Below are positions 24,595 through 32,637 of a stretch of DNA of 45,973 bases, one piece after another. A model generated the notes under the pieces. The model saw nothing but the letters and a program-made list of their open reading frames with translations. It searched no databases and was not told where the DNA came from. The position numbers and the translations under genes were made by a program. This DNA comes from Amphibacillus indicireducens (GTDB lineage: Bacteria; Bacillota; Bacilli; Bacillales; Amphibacillaceae): positions 1 to 45,973 of the forward strand of contig NZ_BAABDL010000112.1 of assembly GCF_039539605.1 (NCBI RefSeq), in the 5' to 3' direction. Numbering within the stretch: the first letter of the stretch is position 1; every line of letters starts with the position of its first letter.

Positions 24595-24924
24595 ATGCAA
24601 TCAAATCGATTCTTTTTTCGACCCAAAAATTACCCATACCACTATAATCAATTCCCACCACATACACAAATGAATCATCAGCCCTATCCACCATATCAAA
24701 CCATGCCATTTCATCAAGGGGCTTGGCAACCACCTTACCAAGATATGCAAGGGATGGGACCTGAGCAAAAATCACCGATTAAAGGAGTTATGGGGTATTT
24801 TCAAAATGATCAAGGAAAATTCGATGTTGATAAAGTTCTGAATACAGCGGGCCAAGTGGCAAATACGTATCAGCAATTTTCTCCAATAGTTAAAGGGATT
24901 GGATCATTTTTTAAAGGCGGCTAA
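24595..24924 (+). CDS. YppG-like protein
   Basis: Protein of 109 aa in two parts. Residues 1-60 are rich in Pro, Tyr, His and Gln with a repeated PYP/PPY character and no predicted fold. Residues 65-109 (GVMGYFQNDQGKFDVDKVLN, then TAGQVANTYQQFSPIVKGIG) match the C-terminal pattern of the YppG family of Bacillales. Family function is unknown; the composition resembles spore or surface-associated small proteins. ATG 24595 is preceded by AGGGGTG; an in-frame GTG lies nine bases upstream inside that site. It follows the glutaredoxin-like gene by 76 bases. Confidence 0.75.
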   Translation: MQSNRFFFRPKNYPYHYNQFPPHTQMNHQPYPPYQTMPFHQGAWQPPYQDMQGMGPEQKSPIKGVMGYFQNDQGKFDVDKVLNTAGQVANTYQQFSPIVKGIGSFFKGG

Positions 24925-24926
24925 CG

Positions 24927-24956
24927 GATAGTCTTGTCAATATTGACAAGACTATC
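24927..24956. promoter_or_regulatory. 30-bp perfect palindrome upstream of the esterase gene
   Basis: GATAGTCTTGTCAAT (24927-24941) is followed immediately by its exact reverse complement ATTGACAAGACTATC (24942-24956). It begins two bases after the YppG-like stop. As RNA it would form a terminator-like hairpin, but the following bases are ATTATTATG rather than a U run. As DNA it includes a TTGACA hexamer (24943-24948) spaced 16 bp from GATAAT (24965-24970), so it could also be an operator over a promoter for the esterase gene. Confidence 0.75.
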
Positions 24957-24985
24957 ATTATTATGATAATTAAAGGATGGTTTTA

Positions 24986-25702
24986 ATGATTGGTTGTTTA
25001 TGTATTCATGGATTTACTGGAGGACCTTATGAAATTGAACCGTTGACTACTTTCTTGTCAGAAGAAACAGATTGGTTAATCGAAGCGCCAACGTTACCAG
25101 GTCACGGTTTAAACTTACAACTAGACGATGTTACCCATGAAGACTGGCTAGAAGCAGCTGACCAGGCTTATCAAGAATTAGCAACGAAGGTTGATCAGAT
25201 TTATTTAATTGGATTTTCGATGGGAGGAATGATTGCTGCTTATTTAGCGGCAAAGTATCCAGTTAAGGGACTTGTTATGCTGTCGCCTTCTAGAAAATAT
25301 CTTAGTTTAAGTAAAATTGCATCTGAAGTAAGGCATTTATTAAGAGATCGCTTCTTTGGTGAAATTGAAGAAAATTTAGTTTATCAAAATTTACAGCATA
25401 AGAAAGGTTTGATTCCAGCACGAGCTTATGTCGAATTTGCTAAGTGTATTGCAAAAACGCGCCCATATTTGAAAAAAATCACTTGTCCAGTCCTAGTGTT
25501 ACAAGGGATTCAAGATGGCCTCGTTCCATATCAAACGACACATGACCTCGCTAATGAAATTCCCGTCGATATCGATGTGATTTATTATGCGGATTCGAAG
25601 CATTTAATTTGTTTAGGTGATGATAAAGAGCTTGTGATTCAAACGGTTTACGATTACTTAATGAGCAATGAAAAGGAAGTAAAGCAAAAGATCACAGGTT
25701 AG
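24986..25702 (+). CDS. Alpha/beta hydrolase, carboxylesterase type
   Basis: Soluble hydrolase of 238 aa of the small carboxylesterase/monoacylglycerol lipase group. The oxyanion region is CIHGFTGGPYE, the nucleophile is Ser78 in GFSMGG, the acid is Asp in QGIQDGLVPY and the base is His in ADSKHLICLG. APTLPGHG is the conserved loop after strand 4 seen in Est30-like enzymes. In-frame ATGs lie at 24977 and 24986; AAAGGATGG fits the second, which I use. The 3' end lies inside a bidirectional terminator hairpin. The natural substrate is not evident. Confidence 0.9.
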   Translation: MIGCLCIHGFTGGPYEIEPLTTFLSEETDWLIEAPTLPGHGLNLQLDDVTHEDWLEAADQAYQELATKVDQIYLIGFSMGGMIAAYLAAKYPVKGLVMLSPSRKYLSLSKIASEVRHLLRDRFFGEIEENLVYQNLQHKKGLIPARAYVEFAKCIAKTRPYLKKITCPVLVLQGIQDGLVPYQTTHDLANEIPVDIDVIYYADSKHLICLGDDKELVIQTVYDYLMSNEKEVKQKITG

Positions 25703-25714
25703 TCTGTGATCTTT
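25685..25714. terminator. Bidirectional terminator between esterase and degV genes
   Basis: AAAAGATCACAG (25685-25696) pairs perfectly with CTGTGATCTTTT (25703-25714). T residues follow on both strands. The esterase stop codon is in the loop. Confidence 0.9.
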
Positions 25715-25718
25715 TTGT

Positions 25719-26585
25719 TCAAGCTCTTCTTTTTTCGTCACTGAAGAATGCCATGACAATTGCTTCACTGCCTGCGTGAATCGATAACAATGGTCCCATT
25801 TCTGCAGTAATAATTTTATTAAATTGGTATTTATCCTTAATTGAAGTCACAATATTGTCTAAGCGTTCCTTTGCTTGAGCATGAGTAATTACGAGTTTTT
25901 GATTAGCTGTTTCTGAAAGATACTCACCGATTTTTTCAACAAACCGTTTTGTAGCTTTTTTTGTCCCACGCACCTTTTCAAGTACTTCAATTTTCCCTTC
26001 ATCACTTGCCTGAAGCAGTAACTTCACATTTAACGTTTTAGCAACTGTCCCTTTAATTCGGTCTAGGCGGCCACTTCTGATTAAGTTATCTAATGTTTTA
26101 AGAATGAAAACTGTTCTTAAATGCTTCACTCGGTCTTCAATGAAGTGAAGTAACTGGTGAAAATCTAACCCGTCTGTAATTTTATTGATCGTTTCTTGCA
26201 TTAATAAGATAATTCCTGATGAAGCAGATTCAGTGTTAATAATTTCAATGTTACGATCGGGTTGTTTTTCTAACAGCATATTTTTGGCCATAACTGCGTG
26301 CTTGTATGCGCTACTTACGCCGTCAGATACACTGAAATGGATAATCGCTTTCTCTCTTGGTACTTTTTCAAAAACTTTATAATATTCAAATGGCCCAGCT
26401 GCTGATGTTGTTGGGAATGATTTACTCCGGCTTGTTTTCTCTGCAAAATCTATTACCGAAACATCATCTGATTTAATTTGTTCATTGTCTAAATGAATGT
26501 AGAGTGGGATTACTTTAACTTGCCAGTCTTTACACATTTGTCTTGATAAATCAGATCCACCATCTGTAATTAGTTGAACTGTCAT
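25719..26585 (-). CDS. DegV family fatty acid-binding protein
   Basis: DegV-fold protein of 288 aa, a family that binds fatty acids and presents them to the fatty acid kinase FakA (FakB role). Conserved features are TDGGSDLSRQM near the N-terminus, FPTTSAAGPFEYY, HFSVSDGVSSAY, the central TLDNLIRSGRLDRIKGTVA and a C-terminal GPLLSIHAGSEAIVMAF. The Ser/Thr in TTSAA and the IHAG loop correspond to the ligand head-group region of the family. The ATG is preceded by CGAGGTGAG on the minus strand. FakA is not in the window. Single-gene transcript by layout. Confidence 0.9.
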   Translation of the reverse strand: MTVQLITDGGSDLSRQMCKDWQVKVIPLYIHLDNEQIKSDDVSVIDFAEKTSRSKSFPTTSAAGPFEYYKVFEKVPREKAIIHFSVSDGVSSAYKHAVMAKNMLLEKQPDRNIEIINTESASSGIILLMQETINKITDGLDFHQLLHFIEDRVKHLRTVFILKTLDNLIRSGRLDRIKGTVAKTLNVKLLLQASDEGKIEVLEKVRGTKKATKRFVEKIGEYLSETANQKLVITHAQAKERLDNIVTSIKDKYQFNKIITAEMGPLLSIHAGSEAIVMAFFSDEKRRA

Positions 26586-26775
26586 AAACTCACCTCGAGT
26601 ATTTATTTTTAATTCTTAACATGAATAAGATATAAATCGATCAATTGTTTACCTTAGAAGAAAGTAAATCACGGCTATTAACCACAAAATCCAATAAGAT
26701 ATCCCTATTTTATCATGATTTGTTTGATCTGTCGCTTGAATTGGATAGCTATGACTAGAACATAAGCTAATATTG

Positions 26776-26784
26776 TGTTAAAAT
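26776..26784 (+). promoter_or_regulatory. Extended -10 promoter facing cshA
   Basis: TGTTAAAAT has the TG-n extension and a TAAAAT hexamer. A poor -35 (TAGAAC) is at 17-bp spacing. A transcript would start near 26791. Confidence 0.5.
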
Positions 26785-26811
26785 AGGCACATCCATTGAA
26801 TGCTCGTTAGT

Positions 26812-26845
26812 AAGCCTCTTTCATTAAAGTGGAGAGAGGTTTTTT
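26812..26845 (+). terminator. Terminator-like hairpin in the cshA leader
   Basis: CCTCTTTC (26815-26822) pairs with GAGAGAGG (26832-26839), extended by AAG/TTT pairs and followed by six T residues (26840-26845). No gene precedes it on this strand, so it would end a short leader RNA of about 55 bases. A segment near 26792-26797 (TCCATT) could pair with AGTGGA (26828-26833) and disrupt the hairpin. Confidence 0.65.
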
Positions 26846-26897
26846 CCACGTTAATAAACATACAGATTTGCGGGTAACCTATCACCATAAACGGTGA

Positions 26898-26927
26898 GCA
26901 CTTTTCTCGAGTCGCCTTAGAAAGTGC
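26898..26927 (+). other. Stem-loop in the cshA leader
   Basis: GCACTTT-T-CT and AGAAAGTGC form a 9-bp stem with one bulged base and an 11-base loop. No U tract follows, so it is a structural element rather than a terminator. Confidence 0.5.
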
Positions 26928-27115
26928 AGAAACGATAAGACAAATACTGTATCGCAAAAAATGATTTTTTGAAAAACAATGATTATTTTGTAGATGAATG
27001 CGACGATTACAATCAAATACACACTAATAAGTGAATGTATTGACTGATGAAGATATCTGTTAACGTGTCATTACAAGCACACGATGAGATTTAGAAAAAG
27101 GAGTTTGAAAATAAA

Positions 27116-28573
27116 TTGACAACATTTCAAGAACTACAGATTTCGACGCCGATATTGAAAGCACTGGATAATATGGGCTTTGAAGAAGCAACACCGATTC
27201 AAGCACAAACGATTCCATTAGGATTAAAAGGTGAGGATGTGATCGGCCAGGCGCAGACTGGTACGGGAAAAACAGCAGCCTTTGGAATTCCGATGATCGA
27301 ACAAATTGAAAAAAGACAACGAAAAATTCAAGGTTTAGTAGTTGCGCCAACACGTGAATTAGCGATTCAAGTATCGGAAGAAATTCACCGACTCGGCAAA
27401 TTTAAAGGGATTCGTTCACTCCCGATTTTTGGTGGACAAGACATGCAACGTCAAATTCGCTCGCTAAAAGATGGACCACATATCGTGGTGGCAACACCGG
27501 GGCGTCTACTTGACCATATGCGTCGCAAAACAATCAACATTAGTGAAGTCAGAACAATCGTCCTCGATGAAGCTGATGAAATGCTTAACATGGGGTTCAT
27601 TGATGATATCCGTGATATTTTAAAAATGGTCCCAGAAGAGCGCCAAACATTACTATTTTCAGCAACAATGCCAAAGGAAATTCGTCAAATTGCAGCAACG
27701 ATGATGAAAGAACCGAAAGAAGTAAAAGTTAAATCAAAACAAATGTCGGTTGATAATATTGATCAAAAACATCTCGTTGTCCATGAAAAACAAAAGTTTG
27801 ATGCATTAACAAATTTATTAGATATCCATGTCCCAGAGCTTGCGATCATCTTTGGTCGTACCAAGAAGCGTGTTGATGAATTAACAGATGGCCTTCAAGC
27901 ACGAGGATTCCGTGCAGAAGGTATTCACGGTGATTTAACTCAAGGAAAACGAATGAGTGTTTTAAACAAGTTTAAAAGTGGACGAGTTGATATTTTAGTG
28001 GCAACAGATGTTGCTGCAAGAGGCTTAGATATTTCAAACGTGTCACATGTCTATAACTTTGACATTCCTCAAGACCCAGAAAGCTATGTTCATCGAATTG
28101 GTCGAACAGGTCGAGCTGGAAAAACAGGTGTTGCGATTTCATTTATTACACCTCGTGAAATGCCGCATCTAAAGTTAATTGAAAAGGTAACAAATGCCCG
28201 TGTTGAACGCATTGACTTACCGAGCCAAGCAGATGCAAGACGTGGTCAGCAAAATATCGCCTTGAAAAAATTAACTCGCACAATTGAAAAGCAAGATCTT
28301 AACGATTATCGTGAAGTAGCTGCGGACTTATTAGAAGACTATGATTCAGTGACAATTGTCGCTGCAGCACTTAAAATGATGACAAAAGAAAGACGCCAGA
28401 CACCTGTTACACTTTCTTCTGTTCAACCGCTAAGTGTGAAGCGCAATAAAGATAATCGCAAGAACTTCCGTGGTAAAAATGACTTTAACAAAAAACGTCA
28501 TTACGGAAGAAAAGGTAAACCATCTAGTTCCGGACGGAATCGTAAATTTAATAACAAGCGTGCGTCAAAATAA
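27116..28573 (+). CDS. cshA: DEAD-box RNA helicase CshA
   Basis: ATP-dependent RNA helicase of 485 aa, part of RNA degradation and cold adaptation in Bacillales. Motifs in order are Q motif GFEEATPIQAQT, motif I AQTGTGKT, PTRELAIQ, TPGRLLDH, motif II VLDEADEML, SAT, ATDVAARGLD and motif VI HRIGRTGRAGK. A basic Arg/Lys/Asn-rich tail (about 440-485) follows. The N-terminus, spacing of motifs and tail match CshA. The start is TTG with AAGGAG 12 bases upstream; no ATG is available near the conserved start. A long structured leader precedes it. Single gene with its own terminator. Confidence 0.93.
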   Translation: MTTFQELQISTPILKALDNMGFEEATPIQAQTIPLGLKGEDVIGQAQTGTGKTAAFGIPMIEQIEKRQRKIQGLVVAPTRELAIQVSEEIHRLGKFKGIRSLPIFGGQDMQRQIRSLKDGPHIVVATPGRLLDHMRRKTINISEVRTIVLDEADEMLNMGFIDDIRDILKMVPEERQTLLFSATMPKEIRQIAATMMKEPKEVKVKSKQMSVDNIDQKHLVVHEKQKFDALTNLLDIHVPELAIIFGRTKKRVDELTDGLQARGFRAEGIHGDLTQGKRMSVLNKFKSGRVDILVATDVAARGLDISNVSHVYNFDIPQDPESYVHRIGRTGRAGKTGVAISFITPREMPHLKLIEKVTNARVERIDLPSQADARRGQQNIALKKLTRTIEKQDLNDYREVAADLLEDYDSVTIVAAALKMMTKERRQTPVTLSSVQPLSVKRNKDNRKNFRGKNDFNKKRHYGRKGKPSSSGRNRKFNNKRASK

Positions 28574-28580
28574 TAAAAAC

Positions 28581-28615
28581 AAAAGGCCATCCAAACTAAT
28601 GGAAGGCCTTTTTTA
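28581..28615. terminator. Terminator between cshA and the rhomboid gene
   Basis: AAAAGGCC (28581-28588) pairs with GGCCTTTT (28605-28612), with an inner TCCA/TGGA stem, followed by further T residues. On the minus strand it also ends in TTTTGTTTTTATTA, so it can serve both convergent genes. Confidence 0.9.
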
Positions 28616-28626
28616 TACCTAGATAT

Positions 28627-29397
28627 TTAAATCACACCTGCTAAAATTCCTAAAACAGCTAAGATTAAAATAATCCACCAAATGATTGAGCTCACATTTC
28701 GATTCATACGGAATCGGAATCGCCTTTTATCCCACCGATTTGGGTCATAATTTAAACCATCACTTCTCACGACACGTCGTCTTTGATTCCGCCAAGGTGA
28801 GTAAGGAACTGCATGAGTTAAAAAGATCGGTCCGAGGGCAAAACCAGCAATTAAGCCAAAGATATGTGCAGAAATATTTATGCCAGGCTGAATAAATGTC
28901 ATGAAAACACCGATTAAGGTAATGACCGTCACAATCTGTTTACTGGCTGGATCGATTAAGTCCAATCGGAAAAAACTCATATATAAGAGCAAGCCAAGCA
29001 ACCCATAAAGTGCACCAGATGCCCCTAAATGTAAGGCAGATGTTCCAACTAAATAAGTGAATACATTGCCAACAATTCCAGTAATTAAATAAACTAACAT
29101 AAACTTAAACTTTCCGATCATTTGCTCCAAAGCAGGGCCAAATAAAATTAGTGAGAAGGAATTAAATAAGATATGGCTGACATCGTTTGGAGAATGAAGA
29201 AAAATAGGTGTGACTAAGCGCCAATATTCACCTAGATCAATCCCAACATTCCAACCGACCCCCCAAGTATAGATAATTGGACTAAGTGGATTTGGAATAA
29301 ACATAAGCAACCATAAGATCACGTTAATAGCAACAATTACCGAAACAACAGGATAAAATTGTAGAAAATCTCGAAATGACTCATTACGAAAAAACAT
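28627..29397 (-). CDS. Rhomboid family intramembrane serine protease
   Basis: Membrane protease of 256 aa with about six membrane helices. The catalytic Ser is in LGASGALYGLLG and the His is in ISAHIFGLIAGFALG; HSPNDVSHILFNSFSL in the second helix carries the conserved His/Asn region. After the protease core there is a basic stretch (YSPWRNQRRRVVR, KRRFRFRMNR) and a final membrane helix. It occupies the position of ydcA in B. subtilis, next to acpS, but on the opposite strand from acpS here as well. TAAAGGAGCG precedes the ATG. A promoter lies upstream (TTGTCA-18-TATGAT). Confidence 0.9.
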   Translation of the reverse strand: MFFRNESFRDFLQFYPVVSVIVAINVILWLLMFIPNPLSPIIYTWGVGWNVGIDLGEYWRLVTPIFLHSPNDVSHILFNSFSLILFGPALEQMIGKFKFMLVYLITGIVGNVFTYLVGTSALHLGASGALYGLLGLLLYMSFFRLDLIDPASKQIVTVITLIGVFMTFIQPGINISAHIFGLIAGFALGPIFLTHAVPYSPWRNQRRRVVRSDGLNYDPNRWDKRRFRFRMNRNVSSIIWWIILILAVLGILAGVI

Positions 29398-29427
29398 AGA
29401 AACGCTCCTTTAATTGACGATACTAAA

Positions 29428-29457
29428 ATCATACGCTATTTAAATGGGGTTTGACAA
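29428..29457 (-). promoter_or_regulatory. Promoter of the rhomboid gene
   Basis: On the minus strand TTGTCA (29457-29452), an 18-bp spacer and TATGAT (29433-29428), 31 bases before the start codon. Confidence 0.6.
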
Positions 29458-29519
29458 ATTATATCATTCATCAAAAACTTATACTATAATAAAACTAATA
29501 GATTAAAAAAGGTGATCTT

Positions 29520-29876
29520 ATGATAATTGGTACAGGGATAGATATGATTGAACTGAATCGGATTGAATCAATTGTGAAACGAAACCCACAATTTATCAAG
29601 AAAATTTTAACAACTGATGAAGAGGCGCTTTATGATCAAAAGCAAACAGAACAAGCAAAACTAGAATTTTTAGCAGGACGCTTTGCAGGTAAGGAAGCTT
29701 TTGCAAAAGCTTATGGAACTGGGATCGGTCAGATAAGTTTCCAAGACATCTCGATTCTAACAGGTTCTTTAGGTGAGCCGATCCTTTTTTTCAAACGAGA
29801 AGCATCATTTAAAAGTCATATTTCAATTTCACATAGCCGTACATATGCTATCGCAAACGTTATTTTGGAGCAGTAG
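29520..29876 (+). CDS. acpS: Holo-[acyl-carrier-protein] synthase AcpS
   Basis: Transfers 4'-phosphopantetheine from CoA to a serine of acyl carrier protein, activating it for fatty acid synthesis. The 118-aa length is normal. Magnesium and CoA sites are visible in GTGIDMIELNRI (Asp8) and FLAGRFAGKEAFAKAYGTGI (Glu in GKEA). The C-terminal HISISHSRTYAIANVI is the third conserved motif. AAAAAAGGTG precedes the ATG. It is followed by nnr and the YdcC-like lipoprotein gene, the usual Bacillus order. Confidence 0.97.
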   Translation: MIIGTGIDMIELNRIESIVKRNPQFIKKILTTDEEALYDQKQTEQAKLEFLAGRFAGKEAFAKAYGTGIGQISFQDISILTGSLGEPILFFKREASFKSHISISHSRTYAIANVILEQ

Positions 29877-29945
29877 AAGCTTGAGCTTGTCTGCATAAAT
29901 AAACGGACAAACTCATATAGTGTAGTGCGGGTAGGAGGGACTAAA

Positions 29946-31448
29946 ATGAGAAGTGTTACCGCGAAAGAAATGTATGATATTGACCGAAAAGCGATTAACG
30001 ATTATCAACTTTCAGGTGTCCTATTAATGGAGAATGCTGGTCGAGCGATTGCAGAAAAAATACAAGCCGAGCTTACAAAAGATATGAAGGCCGTTGTCTT
30101 AATCGGGGCTGGTAATAATGGTGGCGATGGATTCGTTATTGCTAGGACTTTGCTTAATCTTGGCTTTCAGCTTGACGTGATTCAGCTTGTGGCAGACGCA
30201 GACATAAAAGGAGATGCCGCTGAGCATAAAGCTATTTTGACAAAATTTAATTGTCCCATTATTCATGTTGATCAAACAGCTCTTTGCCAAAAACTGATTC
30301 ACTCAGCAGACATTATCATCGATGCGATGCTAGGGATCGGCTTTAAAGGTAGATTAAAAGAACCGTATCGATCAGTTGTTGAAGAGGTTAACACACTTGA
30401 AACAAAGGTTGTCGCGGTTGACATCCCGAGTGGTGTACCAGCTGAAACAACGAATCAACCGATCACAGCGATTAAAGCTGATCTTACTTACTGCATTGAA
30501 GCACCTAAGCCAAGTGCCTTCATTGAACGCTATGCCAGTTTTTATGGTAAGTGGGAGATCGTTGAAATCGGTTTACCGAGCCGATTAATTGAAGCAAGCT
30601 CAAAAGAAGTTTGGACACTTGAAAAAGTCAAACAAACCTTACCAAGAAGAGAACAACATAGTCATAAAGGTAGCCATGGTAAGGGGTTAATTATTGGTGG
30701 GACAAAAACAATGCCAGGTGCTGCACGCTTAACGGCAAATGCAGCGCTCAGATCAGGTGCTGGTTTACTAACTGTTGCGACAAGCCAAGAGGCACTTCCG
30801 GTTGTTGCGAGTGGTGTGACAGAAGCAACTTTTCTTGATCTGGATGACGAACAAATTGACCTACTAGCTGAAATTAAATCATTTGATGCAATCGCGATCG
30901 GAATGGGCATGGGGCGCTCCGATCAAACGCAGTTAATTGTCGATACAGTTTTAACAAGTGAAAAGCCTGTCGTCGTTGATGCAGATGGCTTATTTTATCT
31001 TAAAAACCGCTTGTCTGAGCTGAAAAATCGAAAAGCACCAACAATTTTAACACCACATCCAGGTGAGATGGCGATGTTAATCGATCAATCGATTGAGCAA
31101 ATCAAAAATAATCCATTCGAAATTGCTAAATCATTTGCCGTAAAACATCAGCTGTATTTAGTGTTAAAAGGTGCCTACACGATTGTAACTGCCCCAAATG
31201 GTTATCAGACGATTAATCAAACAGGTAACCCAGCATTAGCTAAAGGTGGTAGTGGTGACTGCTTAGCTGGCATCATCTTAGCGCAAGTGATGCAGAAGGG
31301 TACAATCGAAGCAAGTCTAGCAAATGCCTGTTATATCCATGGCTTAGCAGCCGATCTGGCGGTTGAAAAAGACCACTCGATGATTGACTTTCTAGCAACA
31401 GATTTAATTAATTTCTTACCAAAAGCTTTTCGGACATGTTTAGATTAA
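29946..31448 (+). CDS. nnr: Bifunctional NAD(P)H-hydrate repair enzyme Nnr
   Basis: Repairs damaged nicotinamide cofactors. The 500-aa protein is a fusion of an N-terminal epimerase domain (YjeF_N, about 1-215) and a C-terminal ADP/ATP-dependent NAD(P)H-hydrate dehydratase (about 225-495). Epimerase motifs are LMENAGRAIAE and GAGNNGGDGFVIARTLL, with DIPSGVPAET later. The dehydratase shows GKGLIIGGTKTMPGAARL, TPHPGEMA and NPALAKGGSGDCLAGIILA, with the catalytic Asp in GSGD. The frame can open at GTG 29925, but GTAGGAGGG precedes ATG 29946, which gives the standard N-terminus. Confidence 0.95.
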   Translation: MRSVTAKEMYDIDRKAINDYQLSGVLLMENAGRAIAEKIQAELTKDMKAVVLIGAGNNGGDGFVIARTLLNLGFQLDVIQLVADADIKGDAAEHKAILTKFNCPIIHVDQTALCQKLIHSADIIIDAMLGIGFKGRLKEPYRSVVEEVNTLETKVVAVDIPSGVPAETTNQPITAIKADLTYCIEAPKPSAFIERYASFYGKWEIVEIGLPSRLIEASSKEVWTLEKVKQTLPRREQHSHKGSHGKGLIIGGTKTMPGAARLTANAALRSGAGLLTVATSQEALPVVASGVTEATFLDLDDEQIDLLAEIKSFDAIAIGMGMGRSDQTQLIVDTVLTSEKPVVVDADGLFYLKNRLSELKNRKAPTILTPHPGEMAMLIDQSIEQIKNNPFEIAKSFAVKHQLYLVLKGAYTIVTAPNGYQTINQTGNPALAKGGSGDCLAGIILAQVMQKGTIEASLANACYIHGLAADLAVEKDHSMIDFLATDLINFLPKAFRTCLD

Positions 31449-31499
31449 TCTGCGGGACACTCATTCCCTTTTTCTCTGACTAGAGTAAAAGGAGTTGAA

Positions 31500-32525
31500 A
31501 TGATGAACAGAATGATTAAGCTTAGTCTCATTCTTTTCTCAATCTTTATTATAGCTGGCTGTGGAGAGGCTTCGAAAGAGGATGTAATTGAAGATCTTGA
31601 GCAGACAGTAACTGAATTAACAAGCTATCAAACGAAAGCGACGATGAATATGCAGACGGGCGAAACAGCCCAACATTATCAAATTGATGTCGCATTCAAG
31701 AAGGATCACTATTATCGTGTCTATATGCACAATGCAGAAGATGAAGAAGGCAGTCAAATCATTTTGAAAAATGATCAGGGTGTATTTGTCTTGACGCCGG
31801 CACTAAACAAAAGTTTTCAGTTCCAATCGGATTGGCCGACAAATGCGAACCAACCCTACTTGTTTCATTCTTTAGTTTCAGATATTTTAAATGATGAGCA
31901 GGCTGAATTTGTCATTGTTGAAGACTACTTTGTCTTTACAACTGTTACAAATTATCAGCAAAATCAAACATTACCAGTTCAAGAGATTTATCTTGATCAA
32001 AAAACATTGACGCCACATTTAGTTAAAATCTATGATGCTGATAATAATCTCGCTGTCGAAGTTACTTTTGAGCCGTTTGAGTTGGATGTTGAGTTTGAAG
32101 CGGAGTTTTTCGATGTTGATGCAAACTTGACGAGTAGTCTGCTCAGCTTACCTGTTGCTACAATGGAAGAGCAAGTGAACCAAAGTGATTTTTCAATTCG
32201 ATATCCTAGTGTGACTTATCAAAGTGAGTTAACTGATACGTCTGAATTTGATTTGGAAGATGGTCGCCGTGTCGTGTTAAGTTACCAAGGAGAACGTGAT
32301 TTTACGATCGTTCAAGAAGTAAAAACATCGTCAATGGTTGCTTACCGCAAGCCGGAGTATTCGATCGGTAATCCGATCCAAGTTGGTGCAACAATGGGTG
32401 CGATCACTGATCATTCGCTGTCGTGGTCTGAAAGTGGGATTGATTATTACTTAGCAAGTGAAGACCTGACAGAAACAGAAATGATCGAAGTTGCTCAATC
32501 AATGACATTACAACTAGAAAAATAG
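31500..32525 (+). CDS. Outer membrane lipoprotein carrier-like lipoprotein, YdcC-like
   Basis: Lipoprotein of 341 aa with signal peptide (about 1-19) and lipobox IAGC. The mature part has a LolA/LolB-like beta fold suggested by alternating stretches such as TSYQTKATMNMQTGETAQHY and IYLDQKTLTPHLVKIYDADN. It occupies the position of ydcC in B. subtilis, between nnr/acpS and alr, and matches it in size. Function in Gram-positives is not established. AAAAGGAG precedes two adjacent ATG codons (31500 and 31503); either could be used. It ends at a Rho-independent terminator. Confidence 0.85.
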   Translation: MMNRMIKLSLILFSIFIIAGCGEASKEDVIEDLEQTVTELTSYQTKATMNMQTGETAQHYQIDVAFKKDHYYRVYMHNAEDEEGSQIILKNDQGVFVLTPALNKSFQFQSDWPTNANQPYLFHSLVSDILNDEQAEFVIVEDYFVFTTVTNYQQNQTLPVQEIYLDQKTLTPHLVKIYDADNNLAVEVTFEPFELDVEFEAEFFDVDANLTSSLLSLPVATMEEQVNQSDFSIRYPSVTYQSELTDTSEFDLEDGRRVVLSYQGERDFTIVQEVKTSSMVAYRKPEYSIGNPIQVGATMGAITDHSLSWSESGIDYYLASEDLTETEMIEVAQSMTLQLEK

Positions 32526-32538
32526 CTTGACCAAAAGG

Positions 32539-32564
32539 CAGATCCTATAGTAGGGTCTGTTTTT
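32539..32564 (+). terminator. Rho-independent terminator before alr
   Basis: CAGATCC (32539-32545) pairs with GGGTCTG (32553-32559) with one G-U pair, followed by five T residues. Confidence 0.82.
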
Positions 32565-32578
32565 GTTTTGTCAGTGAG

Positions 32579-32607
32579 TTGACACTGTTGGGGGAAAAAA
32601 AGATAAT
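32579..32607 (+). promoter_or_regulatory. Promoter of alr
   Basis: TTGACA (32579-32584), 17-bp spacer and GATAAT (32602-32607), 31 bases before the alr start: a near-consensus SigA promoter. Confidence 0.8.
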
Positions 32608-32637
32608 GAACAAAAGAAGTTAATCTGGAGGCAGAAG

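Larger units (their letters stand above)
26586..27115. other. Long intergenic region and cshA leader
   Basis: No gene is supported in these 530 bases. They contain the degV promoter region, an extended -10 promoter facing cshA (26776-26784), a terminator-like hairpin (26812-26845), two further stem-loops (CACC/GGTG near 26884-26896 and 26898-26927) and an A/T-rich stretch up to the cshA ribosome binding site. The segment from 26791 to 27115 therefore looks like a leader RNA of about 325 bases. Confidence 0.6.

Noticed and set aside
27060..27353. 97-codon minus-strand open frame at the cshA start
   Set aside because: Antisense to conserved helicase motifs, without a ribosome binding site.
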